In this document: positions 40,197 through 48,887 of the stretch, piece after piece
How the letters are laid out: the number at the start of each line of letters is the position of its first letter
How positions within the stretch are numbered: the stretch's first letter is position 1
Assembly: GCA_964590315.1 (NCBI GenBank)
Contig: CAZPVS010000001.1
Location: forward strand, 62,001-126,000
DNA length: 64,000 bases
Reading direction: 5' to 3'
Source: JALRHH01 sp964590315
GTDB taxonomy: Bacteria; Patescibacteriota; Saccharimonadia; Saccharimonadales; JALRHH01
The notes under the pieces: generated by a model
Database searches by the model: none
The model's input: the letters and a program-made list of their open reading frames with translations, nothing else
Told to the model about the DNA's origin: nothing
Made by a program: the position numbers and the translations under genes

Positions 40197-41669
40197 ATGA
40201 AACAGCCGCTCCTTCCACATACTTCATACGTTATGAGACGAGTACATGCCTCCTGGCATATTGCTGCGCTGTCACTCGGTATCTTGATAGGGATTGCTCT
40301 ATCGCAGCGGGCACATGGTGCATTTGGAACACCTGAATGGGTAGTGCTCGCTGTTGCTTTATTCAGCATAGCCTTAATAAAGCGCACCGTAGCGGTAATT
40401 ATATTTGCCGTAATCGCCGGCTGTTTGCTGGGTATGTGGCGGGGTAGTGTGGAGTATCAAGCATTGAACAATTACCAGGAGTGGTATGGCAAACATGTAG
40501 TAGTGCATGGTGCCGTGAGTGAGGATACATCGATTGGCAAGAATGGTGATCAGCGGATGCGGCTCAGTAACGTATCGATTGGAGAAGAGATGCTTCCGGG
40601 ATCTGTGTGGGTATCTACACCCGTACATCGTGATATTAAGCGCGGTGACACGGTTCATGCAGAAGGATTACTGACAGAAGGATTTGGAACGATGCCAGCC
40701 AGCATGTACCGTGCCAAGCTGTCTCATGTCGAGCGGCCCCAGCCAGGTGACGTTGGTCGGCAGGTTCGCGATTGGTTTAGTGGCGGGGTGTATCGAGCTT
40801 TACCGCCGGAACATGCCGGTCTTGGCCTCGCATATTTAGTGGGACAAAAGCAAACCGTATCGGAAGAATTGAGTGAACAGTTCCGTACGATTGGCCTTAT
40901 TCATGCGGTCGTAGCGAGTGGGTTTCACCTTACGGTACTTGTATTAGTCGTGCGACGACTATTTGGCGGAATCTCAAAATATCTCACTGCTTTGAGCGCC
41001 GCTCTGATGATAATTGGTTTCATCGCAATCACCGGACTCAGCCCTTCAATGTCACGAGCAGGTCTCATAACGGGGCTTTCACTCCTGGCATGGTACTATG
41101 GACGCGCCATACACCCCTTTGTTCTTTTACCTTTTGCCGCTGCTGTGACGGCGCTGTTTCGTCCTGCTTATGTATGGGGTGATATTGGGTGGTATCTCTC
41201 ATTCGCAGCATTCGCAGGAGTCATTATCATAGCGCCACTTGTCCATGACTATTTTTGGGGTACCGCGCGTCCAGGAATTATACGTACTGTCGTTATCACG
41301 ACCATTGCAGCGCAGTTAGCCACGCTGCCACTCACTATTTTGGTGTTTGAATACTACTCCGTATGGGCATTGCTGGCTAACTTGCTGGTTGTTCCGTTGG
41401 TACCACTCGTAATGTTGTTAGTATTTTTAGCAGGGATGGGCGGACTGCTTCTCCCATCCATAGCGCCCCTTATCGGCTGGCCCGCGCGGGCGATGCTGGA
41501 ATACATGATTCGCGTCGTTGAGTGGGTGTCAGCACTTCCTTATGCCAAGACAGAAGTTACCATTACAATGCCAGCACTGATAGCCGCCTATGTAATTATA
41601 GGGAGTGTAATGGTGGTTGTATGGCGCATAACTCACCATAATTTTAGAAAAGATTCTGATGTAGTTTGA
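40197..41669 (+). CDS. comEC: ComEC/Rec2 family DNA-uptake channel
   Basis: ComEC carries single-stranded DNA across the membrane. The 490-residue protein has an N-terminal DUF4131-like region with an external beta part (HVVVHGAVSEDTS) and the competence domain with many helices (GLIHAVVASGFHLTVLV, ITGLSPSMSRAGLITGLSLL). It ends without the beta-lactamase-like nuclease domain found in many longer ComECs. It starts 1 bp after the nuclease gene, so they form an operon. Confidence 0.93.
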   Translation: MKQPLLPHTSYVMRRVHASWHIAALSLGILIGIALSQRAHGAFGTPEWVVLAVALFSIALIKRTVAVIIFAVIAGCLLGMWRGSVEYQALNNYQEWYGKHVVVHGAVSEDTSIGKNGDQRMRLSNVSIGEEMLPGSVWVSTPVHRDIKRGDTVHAEGLLTEGFGTMPASMYRAKLSHVERPQPGDVGRQVRDWFSGGVYRALPPEHAGLGLAYLVGQKQTVSEELSEQFRTIGLIHAVVASGFHLTVLVLVVRRLFGGISKYLTALSAALMIIGFIAITGLSPSMSRAGLITGLSLLAWYYGRAIHPFVLLPFAAAVTALFRPAYVWGDIGWYLSFAAFAGVIIIAPLVHDYFWGTARPGIIRTVVITTIAAQLATLPLTILVFEYYSVWALLANLLVVPLVPLVMLLVFLAGMGGLLLPSIAPLIGWPARAMLEYMIRVVEWVSALPYAKTEVTITMPALIAAYVIIGSVMVVVWRITHHNFRKDSDVV

Positions 41670-41707
41670 GCTTTACATGGTCACCGGAGCATAGTACGAT
41701 TCTGCTA

Positions 41708-43300
41708 ATGCTTCGTATAATGAATAGTTTAGTGGGTGTTATTGTAGTAGTGAGCTTTGTACTCGTGCCACTACAGGCTGTGGCCGATACGGAGGTACTG
41801 CCAGCCACCCCCAGTGTGATACATCCACTCATCACTGAGCTGAAGGTCCGGAATGATAGTACGGGATATGATGAATTCATTGAACTGTATAACCCGTCAG
41901 ATACTTCTATAGATTTGAGCCTGTACGCATTACATTATTACAATGTTCTCAATCCGGGCCCAGCAGTCGTACCATCCAAGAAGACATTCGGGACATCTGA
42001 AATAGAACTGGCTCCCTATACGCATACATTGTTTATGAAGAAGCCAACAGTGCTTGGCGCTTTTACCCTATCCTCAAGCTGGCTTGATGCAAACGGCATA
42101 GTGCAGCTTGTCTATGGCGCGGATGAGCATGTTGTTGACCAAATCGGATGGACAAACAATATTGAAGCAGCAACAGTACAAAACGTCTTCCCGCCGGTAC
42201 TGCTTCATTGCACTGAGGGCAGTAGCTGCACTGCTTCTACACAAAGCTTTACTCGCTTTCAGAATGAGGCAGGCGTTTATAGTATGGAACATCCACAGTG
42301 GGCGCTACATGAACCATCTCCCGGACTTGGTGAACAGTTTGAGTTACCTGATAACAACGAGGAAGTCCTTCTCCCCGATGATACCTCTGTGCCCCCGGAC
42401 TCCCTCCCGGTTGTGCTTCCCCTGGCATCTTGTGAGGGTGTGGTTATAACTGAGCTACTACCAAATCCAGACGGAGCTGATACTGGTCGTGAATTTATTG
42501 AGCTATTGAATACTTCGACGGACTTTATTCCGCTCGAAGGCTGTGCGCTACAGACCTCTGCAAATAGCAGAACATATGTCTTTGGAGATGTAACACTATC
42601 TCCTGGCGAATATCTGGCATTGAAAGATTCATTAACGGGTCTGACCCTGCCGAATGTGGCAGGAGGTACAGTATGGCTCATCGACGTCGACGAATCTGAG
42701 ATACAGAACGTGGTCTATGCTCCTGGTCTAGATGAAGATGTGGCGTGGGCAGTGTTTGCGGGCCAGTGGAGACAGACCTATGCTCCCTCACCAGGCGTTG
42801 AAAATATTAATATGTCACAGCCGCTCTGTCCAGAAGGTCAAACTCGTGATTCGCTCACAGGTAAGTGTCAGGTCATAGTCAGTGCTGCGAGCATGTCGTT
42901 GGTGTCGTGTAAGCCTGGGCAGGAACGTAATCCTCTGACTAATCGATGTCGAACAATTGCCCGTCCTGTCACAGCCGGAACCGGTCTCGTGCCATGTAAG
43001 CCTGGACAAGAGCGGAATCCGGAGACTAACAGATGCCGTATGATCAGTATTAGCGATCTTGCACCTTGTCCAGAGGGCCAGGAACGTAACTCGGAAACGA
43101 ATCGCTGCCGCAAAATAGCCGCTGCAGGGAATACCCTCGCGGCCGTGACTGACGTACCTAGTGTATCTACACCACCCAGTCCCAAGTGGTGGATTGCGTT
43201 TGTAGCAATTGCGGTCGCGCTAGGCTACGCAGCGTATGAGTGGCGGCAGGATGTGCGCCAGGCCATCGTACATCTCACCGAAAGGTTGATTCGCAGATAA
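41708..43300 (+). CDS. Surface protein with two lamin-tail domains and Cys repeats
   Basis: The 530-residue protein starts with a signal peptide (MLRIMNSLVGVIVVV, cut near AVAD). There are two lamin-tail (LTD) domains (about 35-140 with LKVRNDSTGYDEFIELYNPS, and about 245-350 with ELLPNPDGADTGREFIELLN). Four short repeats follow of the form C-x-PGQ-x-RN-x-x-TNRCR (about 375-460), then a membrane helix (WWIAFVAIAVALGYAAY) and a basic tail. LTDs in bacteria occur with nucleases and ComEC, hinting at DNA binding at the surface. Start choice is uncertain; a -10 box overlaps 41716-41721. Confidence 0.8.
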   Translation: MLRIMNSLVGVIVVVSFVLVPLQAVADTEVLPATPSVIHPLITELKVRNDSTGYDEFIELYNPSDTSIDLSLYALHYYNVLNPGPAVVPSKKTFGTSEIELAPYTHTLFMKKPTVLGAFTLSSSWLDANGIVQLVYGADEHVVDQIGWTNNIEAATVQNVFPPVLLHCTEGSSCTASTQSFTRFQNEAGVYSMEHPQWALHEPSPGLGEQFELPDNNEEVLLPDDTSVPPDSLPVVLPLASCEGVVITELLPNPDGADTGREFIELLNTSTDFIPLEGCALQTSANSRTYVFGDVTLSPGEYLALKDSLTGLTLPNVAGGTVWLIDVDESEIQNVVYAPGLDEDVAWAVFAGQWRQTYAPSPGVENINMSQPLCPEGQTRDSLTGKCQVIVSAASMSLVSCKPGQERNPLTNRCRTIARPVTAGTGLVPCKPGQERNPETNRCRMISISDLAPCPEGQERNSETNRCRKIAAAGNTLAAVTDVPSVSTPPSPKWWIAFVAIAVALGYAAYEWRQDVRQAIVHLTERLIRR

Positions 43301-43356
43301 CACACAACGTGCTACAATAACAGATAAGAAAAGTTATAATTAGTGGAGTTTTGCCC

Positions 43357-44085
43357 ATGTCTGGACATTCAAAGTGGGAGACAATCAAGCGTCAAAAAGG
43401 CGCAAATGATGCCAAGCGCGGTATTTTGTTTACAAAGTTAGGCAATGCAATTGCACTCGCAGCTCGTGGCGGTACGGATCCTGATACTAACTTTGCTCTG
43501 CGCCTAGCCATTGATAAAGCCAAGGCTGCAAATATGCCGAGCAGCAACATTGACCGCGCTATTCAGCGTGTAGCCGACAAAAGCGCTGCACAACTACAGG
43601 AGCTACTGTACGAGGGCTATGGTCCTGGGGGTGTAGCGGTGTTGGTTGAAGCCGCAACGGACAACACAAATCGAACTTTCCCGGAGGTCCGCCTGGCATT
43701 TACAAAACACGGTGGTAGCATTGCCGAGAAAGGTGCAGTGGCGTTTCAGTTTACCCGAAAGGGCGTTATCCGTGTAAAGGGCAATGGCGACGATCTTATG
43801 TTGCAAGTTCTAGACGCGGGTGCCGAAGACATGCAGGAAGAGGGAGAGGAATCGATTGTATACACCGATCCAAAGGAACTCGCGAAAGTCCGTGATACGT
43901 TGAAGGAAGCTGGTGTCGAGATTTTGGAGGCACAGCTAACATATGTGCCAAATAACACGGTGGTAGTAGAGGACGCAGCTACGGCAGGGAAAATCATGCG
44001 CATGATGGATGCGTTGGATGATGTTGATGATGTAACTGCCACGCACGTCAATTTTGATATCCCGGAGGAGTTACTTGGCGCCTAA
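43357..44085 (+). CDS. yebC: YebC/TACO1 family protein
   Basis: The 242-residue protein begins SGHSKWETIKRQKGANDAKRG and has the three-domain YebC pattern (NIDRAIQR, YEGYGPGGVAVLVEAATDN, KHGGSIAEKGAVAFQF). Family members act on translation of difficult sequences or on transcription. It heads the ruvC-ruvA-ruvB cluster, a widely conserved order. The ATG at 43357 follows TATAAT (43335-43340) and GGAG. Confidence 0.96.
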   Translation: MSGHSKWETIKRQKGANDAKRGILFTKLGNAIALAARGGTDPDTNFALRLAIDKAKAANMPSSNIDRAIQRVADKSAAQLQELLYEGYGPGGVAVLVEAATDNTNRTFPEVRLAFTKHGGSIAEKGAVAFQFTRKGVIRVKGNGDDLMLQVLDAGAEDMQEEGEESIVYTDPKELAKVRDTLKEAGVEILEAQLTYVPNNTVVVEDAATAGKIMRMMDALDDVDDVTATHVNFDIPEELLGA

Positions 44086-44557
44086 GCGCATACTGGGTAT
44101 TGATCCGGGCACCGGTATCCTGGGCTTTGGTGTTATTGATATAGATGGCCGTGGGAAGGCTGCGCTGATTGACGGAGGAGTTATTAGAACACCGGTCAAT
44201 CAACCCGATAGCGAGCGTCTCAGTACGATATATGATGAGCTGCACGAAATCATTACCGAGTTGAAGCCACAGATTATGTCAGTTGAGAAGCTGTTCTTTG
44301 CACAAAATGTCACTACCGCTATGAGCGTAAGTCAGGCTCGTGGGGTAGTGCTGCTGTGCGGCAAGCAGCACAGCATGGAGTTGTATGAATACACGCCGCT
44401 ACAAATAAAAATGGCGATAACAGGGTATGGGAAAGCCGACAAGAAACAAGTACAGGAGATGGTGCGAATTATTCTTGATCTAGACGAAGTGCCCAAGCCG
44501 GATGATTGTGCAGATGCTATTGCGGCAGCCCTGACCTGTGCGCAGAGTATGCGATAA
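44075..44557 (+). CDS. ruvC: Holliday junction endonuclease RuvC
   Basis: RuvC cuts Holliday junctions as a dimer. The 160-residue protein has the catalytic acids Asp in ILGIDPGTGILGFG, Glu in SVEKLFFAQN, and the final PKPDDCADAIAAALT pair. I use a TTG start at 44075, preceded by GGAGGAG, overlapping yebC by 11 bp. A longer frame from 44054 has no ribosome site and adds residues unlike RuvC. Confidence 0.95.
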   Translation: MAPKRILGIDPGTGILGFGVIDIDGRGKAALIDGGVIRTPVNQPDSERLSTIYDELHEIITELKPQIMSVEKLFFAQNVTTAMSVSQARGVVLLCGKQHSMELYEYTPLQIKMAITGYGKADKKQVQEMVRIILDLDEVPKPDDCADAIAAALTCAQSMR

Positions 44558-44564
44558 TGCCACT

Positions 44565-45098
44565 ATGAAAATCGTGGCCGTTCGACACGGGGAAACGAAT
44601 GAGAATGTTGCGGGCATTGTGCAAGGACAAGCGTTTGGTACGCTGTCTCCTCAGGGCGAATTGCAAATTCTCGCGCTCGCCAAGAAACTACAGAATAGAC
44701 AGTTCGATATCATTTATTCCTCGGACTTGCCCCGCTGCGTTAAGACTGCAGATGCAATTATGCGTTTTCAGGCACGTACAGAGATGCAGTATGACGAGCG
44801 TTTACGGGAGCGGAAGCTGGTGCCCTATGAGGGTATGCCATTCCGAGAGCTTGGATGGGGCCATGATGAGGTGCACGACCTTGATTTGAGACCACCAGGT
44901 GGTGAGTCGTGGCGTGATGTACACGGAAGGCTTCTGGGCTTTGTTGATGAGATAAAGGAACAGTCGTTTGAGTCGGTGCTGCTAGTGACGCACGGTGGTC
45001 CAATGCGGATACTGGACGCTATACTGACAAAAGAGCCGCTGAGTGAAACTATTCAGAGTTATTATGACAACTGCGCAATACGGGAATGGGACGTATAA
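44565..45098 (+). CDS. Histidine phosphatase family protein
   Basis: The 177-residue protein starts MKIVAVRHGETNENV, with the catalytic His in RHG. It also has YSSDLPRCVKTADAI, LRERKLVPYEGMPF and the second His in LLVTHGGPMRI. The pattern is that of CobC/phosphoglycerate-mutase-like phosphatases. Placed inside the ruv cluster, though a repair role is unlikely. A GATAAT box lies 6 bp before the ATG. Confidence 0.92.
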   Translation: MKIVAVRHGETNENVAGIVQGQAFGTLSPQGELQILALAKKLQNRQFDIIYSSDLPRCVKTADAIMRFQARTEMQYDERLRERKLVPYEGMPFRELGWGHDEVHDLDLRPPGGESWRDVHGRLLGFVDEIKEQSFESVLLVTHGGPMRILDAILTKEPLSETIQSYYDNCAIREWDV

Positions 45099-45106
45099 TA
45101 TAGATT

Positions 45107-45685
45107 ATGATTGCAACACTTAGGGGTACGATTGCTGAAAAAATAGATACCCAAGTTATTATTGACGTCTCAGGCACTGGCTATGGGCTGCATGTTACAG
45201 CTGAGGATTTTGGTCGTCTACCGAACGGTGAGCAGGCCAAACTGTATGTGTATGAGCATATACGTGAACAAGGGTATGACTTATTTGGATTCGTGAGTAT
45301 GGACACCAAGCGGTTATTCGAACAACTACTCGGTGTTAAAAACGTCGGTCCAAAGGTGGCACTTGCCGTGCTAGACATTGGCTCGTCGTCGGTGGTGCGA
45401 GCTGCAATAGCAGCGGGGGACGTAAAACTACTCCAGAGCGCCAAAGGTGTTGGTAAAAGAGCTGCCGAACAAATCGTCGTAGAATTACGCGATAAAGTTG
45501 GTCTCGGTGCCAGTGAGGCAGCGGAGGGTGTCGTGACTCGCCCGGGTATCGGTGGCGAGGACGAAGCCACGGAGGCGCTTATTAGTCTAGGGTATTCTCC
45601 CTATGATGCTGCCACAGCACTGAAGAATATTGATCCGGATCTGCCAACCGAGGATCGTATTAAGCAAGCGCTCAAAAGCAAATAG
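45107..45685 (+). CDS. ruvA: Holliday junction helicase subunit RuvA
   Basis: RuvA binds the four-way junction and loads RuvB. The 192-residue protein has the OB fold (MIATLRGTIAEKID), two helix-hairpin-helix motifs (LLGVKNVGPKVALAVL and QSAKGVGKRAAEQIVVEL), and the C-terminal RuvB-binding domain (EATEALISLGYSPYDA). TATAAT at 45094-45099 lies 7 bp upstream of the ATG. Confidence 0.97.
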   Translation: MIATLRGTIAEKIDTQVIIDVSGTGYGLHVTAEDFGRLPNGEQAKLYVYEHIREQGYDLFGFVSMDTKRLFEQLLGVKNVGPKVALAVLDIGSSSVVRAAIAAGDVKLLQSAKGVGKRAAEQIVVELRDKVGLGASEAAEGVVTRPGIGGEDEATEALISLGYSPYDAATALKNIDPDLPTEDRIKQALKSK

Positions 45686-45722
45686 CACCACCTACCTGCG
45701 ATGTACGGTATACTAAGGTGTA

Positions 45723-46760
45723 ATGATTGAACGAATTGTTAATGCTGCCACTTCACCGACTGCCCCTGATGATCCAGCACTCGAAGAAGAGTTTGAGATT
45801 AAGCTCAGGCCACATGATTTTGCAAACTATATCGGACAAGACAGGCTGAAACAAAACCTGCAACTTGCAATAAGTGCAGCAAAAAAGCGTGGTGAAGCTC
45901 TCGACCATGTCCTTCTCTATGGCCCACCGGGACTCGGTAAAACAACAATGGCTAGTGTGATTGCCAATGAAATGGGTGCGCAAATAAGGATTACTTCAGG
46001 TCCGGCAATTGAACGAGCTGGTGATCTCGCAAGCTTGCTCACCAATCTACAGGATGGCGATATCTTGTTTATTGATGAGATTCATCGGCTCCATCGGACG
46101 GTTGAGGAAGTGCTCTACAGTGCCATGGAAGATTTTAAACTCGATATTATGCTCGGCAAAGGTCCCAGTGCCCGTAGTCTCCGGCTTGACCTCCCACAAT
46201 TTACCCTTATTGGTGCAACGACTCGGACGGGTGCTTTAGCAGCTCCGCTTCGCGATCGATTTGGTCACATTCACCGACTTGAGTTTTATACACCAGAGCA
46301 GATAAGCCAGATTATCGAACGGGCTGCAGGTATACTGGGAGTAAAGATTGACAGCCCTGGGGCATCATTGCTGGCCGAGCGAGCTCGTCTGACTCCGCGT
46401 ATTGCGAACCGTTTATTGAAACGAGTGCGAGATTACGCTGACGTGAATGGTGACGGTATTATTGATACGGTAATTAGCGAGCAGGCCCTGACGCTGCTTG
46501 AGATTGATCAACTTGGTCTTGACCCGGCCGATCGCCATCTGCTGAATGCGATTATTGAGAGTTACGGAGGTGGTCCTGTTGGTGTTGAGACACTTGCAGC
46601 GCTGACGGCGGAGGAGCGAACTACTATCGAAGATTTTATTGAGCCGTATCTTATGCAAATCGGTTTGCTTGAACGGACTCCTCGGGGGCGTAAGGTTACC
46701 CCCAAGGCATATACGCACTTAGGTAAGCAAACTAACAATACGCAGGCCGAATTACTGTAG
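45723..46760 (+). CDS. ruvB: Holliday junction ATPase RuvB
   Basis: RuvB is the ring motor for branch migration. The 345-residue protein has LRPHDFANYIGQDRLKQNL, Walker A YGPPGLGKTT, Walker B LFIDEIHRL, sensor GATTRTGALAAPLRDRF, and the C-terminal winged helix (LLERTPRGRKVTPKAY). A TATACT box at 45709-45714 gives it its own leaderless promoter next to ruvA. Confidence 0.98.
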   Translation: MIERIVNAATSPTAPDDPALEEEFEIKLRPHDFANYIGQDRLKQNLQLAISAAKKRGEALDHVLLYGPPGLGKTTMASVIANEMGAQIRITSGPAIERAGDLASLLTNLQDGDILFIDEIHRLHRTVEEVLYSAMEDFKLDIMLGKGPSARSLRLDLPQFTLIGATTRTGALAAPLRDRFGHIHRLEFYTPEQISQIIERAAGILGVKIDSPGASLLAERARLTPRIANRLLKRVRDYADVNGDGIIDTVISEQALTLLEIDQLGLDPADRHLLNAIIESYGGGPVGVETLAALTAEERTTIEDFIEPYLMQIGLLERTPRGRKVTPKAYTHLGKQTNNTQAELL

Positions 46761-46770
46761 AATAAGAAAC

Positions 46771-47355
46771 ATGAATCCAGAACAACTTTCTCCCGCAGGC
46801 AAGAAATTCTTTCAACATATTGAATTTGACCCAGATGAGCAGCTTCATTTGGAGGTTCGGAAACACCCCGTTGGCTTATTTTTCATATATTTCATTGGTG
46901 CGATATCTACAGTCATTCTACTCAGTTTGACAGTTGTTGCTGCAGCATATGATTTTCAATCGATGGGTCAAGATGTTGGGGTTGCTGCTGGATCACTCCA
47001 GGCGCTTATTATCGGTATGGGATTTTTTCTCACCATCTTCACAGTGATTATAACTGCTGTTGTTGCGTATATTTATAATCACAACGTATTGTTGATAACG
47101 TCAGAAAAAATCGCTCAACAGCTGTACCTATCATTGTTTAATAAAAAGATATCTCAGTTAAGTATTGCGGACGTTCAAGACACCACCGTAAAGCAGGACG
47201 GTATATTGGCTCATATTTTCAATTATGGCACGATAACCATAGAAACCGCCGGTGAGCAGAAAAACTATAATTTTACGTTTGCACCTAACCCGTACGAGGT
47301 ATCAAAAGCTCTTACGGGCTCACATGAAGCAGATGTCGCTCGACACGGAAATTAA
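46771..47355 (+). CDS. PH-domain (DUF304-type) membrane protein
   Basis: The 194-residue protein has two membrane helices (about 32-58 and 72-96). A bacterial PH-like domain follows, with HNVLLITSEKIAQQLYLSLFNKK-type strands and VQDTTVKQDGILAHIFNYGTI. These proteins are often called YdbS/YdbT-like; the role is unknown. TAGAAT at 46758-46763 is 7 bp upstream of the ATG. It is convergent with the pilus operon. Confidence 0.87.
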   Translation: MNPEQLSPAGKKFFQHIEFDPDEQLHLEVRKHPVGLFFIYFIGAISTVILLSLTVVAAAYDFQSMGQDVGVAAGSLQALIIGMGFFLTIFTVIITAVVAYIYNHNVLLITSEKIAQQLYLSLFNKKISQLSIADVQDTTVKQDGILAHIFNYGTITIETAGEQKNYNFTFAPNPYEVSKALTGSHEADVARHGN

Positions 47356-47356
47356 C

Positions 47357-47656
47357 TTATTCAGTAAAAGGATTCTGGCGCGCATTATCGAAGAGTGACT
47401 TAACCTCGATATTTTGTTCCTCGAGCTTGGTTATCTGCTTTACCGCCTGCTCGTCCACCTTTAATCGACCGACTGGCTGTAGCTTACTGTCTATCGCTGC
47501 CTGTGCTGGCTCTGATTGTATAAGGCTACCAATACGCTGTACTAAAAACACGTATATACCAAGGAATACCAGGATGAATAGAAATACTGAGTATTTACGA
47601 ATAAAACTCAGGAATGGTTGGAGTGACTCAAGTGATCTTGTGGTGGATAGTTTCAT
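47357..47656 (-). CDS. Small membrane protein in the PilP position of pilus operon
   Basis: The 99-residue protein has one membrane helix (about 21-42) and a short external domain ending DNARQNPFTE. It lies 2 bp after pilO. In Gram-negative pilus operons this place is taken by the lipoprotein PilP. This product has no lipobox, but the NPF end recalls PilP/GspC-type short motifs. I call it by position only. Confidence 0.65.
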   Translation of the reverse strand: MKLSTTRSLESLQPFLSFIRKYSVFLFILVFLGIYVFLVQRIGSLIQSEPAQAAIDSKLQPVGRLKVDEQAVKQITKLEEQNIEVKSLFDNARQNPFTE

Positions 47657-47658
47657 GG

Positions 47659-48270
47659 CTACTTCTTTATATATACATTAACGATTAGTGTAAATGTGAC
47701 AAAATTACGGTTATCGGTCGTTGGCTGAATATTGATATTTGAAACCTGAGATGTACGCCTGTTGTTCTCGAGTGCCTCTAAGAATCTTAAAAAGTCAGTA
47801 TATAGTACTGGCTGACTTGTGTCTGATGTGACAGTGATCTCTAGCCTTTCAACGTTACTAATACCTTCTACCTTTTGAGTCTGGGTATTTACACCTGATG
47901 TCGATGCGGTCGGCGCGGTACCCGTTGCTTTGTTTCCGAGACTCGAAGAGGGAAATCCTACGCTTGCAATCGCAATACCAGACTCTTCTGCAAGTTTGAC
48001 GATTTCACGGACAGTACGCGCCTGATCTTTCTCCTGAGGAACGACTGTGTTGGCAATCTGCTCAAGGTTCGAATACTTATCGATATCTTTTTTCGCGCGG
48101 ATAAGGGATGTCTGTACCTGCTCGATCGTGTTTGCCTCGACTTTTAGCTCGGTGAGCTTGGTGTTTTGTTTCTGTAGTAACTTTTCACCAATGACGATTG
48201 CCGCGAGTCCCATGCTATTAATCAATATAACAATTGCAGCCAATACATAAAAAACTTTGCGGCTACTCAT
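47659..48270 (-). CDS. pilO: Type IV pilus inner-membrane protein PilO-like
   Basis: The 203-residue protein has one membrane helix at about 8-29, a coiled coil (about 35-80, KLTELKVEANTIEQVQTSL) and a ferredoxin-like external domain ending TFTLIVNVYIKK. This is the PilO layout. It overlaps the PilN-like gene by 4 bp. PilN and PilO form a dimer linking PilM to the pilus machine. Confidence 0.82.
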   Translation of the reverse strand: MSSRKVFYVLAAIVILINSMGLAAIVIGEKLLQKQNTKLTELKVEANTIEQVQTSLIRAKKDIDKYSNLEQIANTVVPQEKDQARTVREIVKLAEESGIAIASVGFPSSSLGNKATGTAPTASTSGVNTQTQKVEGISNVERLEITVTSDTSQPVLYTDFLRFLEALENNRRTSQVSNINIQPTTDNRNFVTFTLIVNVYIKK

Positions 48271-48869
48271 GGCTTCACTCCATCAGTACTTTTCACAAAT
48301 TGAAAATTGTTATCCTTTGCAAAGAGTGCACGGATGCTGATCTGGCACTTGTATTCATCTGTAGATTTTGGATCATCCTGACAGGTGACATTTACGATAT
48401 CTGCTTTCTCGAATATTTTGTTACTTGGGTCCTCGAGATTTATTTGGACTTGTGTGGCAGACTGATAGTCTCTAGCTACGGCGGTTAAGTCGAGTCCGCC
48501 ATCCAACGACCCAATACTCAAACTCGAGAGAGCGGTACCTGGGGGCATCGCTGCGCCTATTTGTGTAAGTAGCTTCGAAAAGAGTACTTGTTTCGAAAGT
48601 ACCTGTGTTACGAGCTTTACGCTATCACTGATCTCTGTAACTCGAGCTTGAGTTTCTTCAAGTTTTTGGGCACCGAGTTGTTCGCGCATCTCATTGACTT
48701 GTTGTTGTGATGAGGCAGTCGACTGACTGATAAATAGGTGTCCAGCAGCGATAATGATAATAATTCCCATGAGTCCAAAAATACTTGCAGCCGCCCAGTT
48801 GCGTATACTTGAGTTTCGGCGGGCGTATACTATTTCTTCCTTGTAGACCGGAGGTAAGAGATTAATCAC
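48267..48869 (-). CDS. pilN: Type IV pilus protein PilN-like
   Basis: The 200-residue protein starts MINLLPPVYKEEI, the PilN motif (INLLP) that docks into PilM. It has a membrane helix at about 28-50 and a coiled coil, then an external domain. It stands between pilM and pilO, the conserved order. Confidence 0.88.
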   Translation of the reverse strand: MINLLPPVYKEEIVYARRNSSIRNWAAASIFGLMGIIIIIAAGHLFISQSTASSQQQVNEMREQLGAQKLEETQARVTEISDSVKLVTQVLSKQVLFSKLLTQIGAAMPPGTALSSLSIGSLDGGLDLTAVARDYQSATQVQINLEDPSNKIFEKADIVNVTCQDDPKSTDEYKCQISIRALFAKDNNFQFVKSTDGVKP

Positions 48870-48887
48870 GGCAGTCTTCCTGTATCC

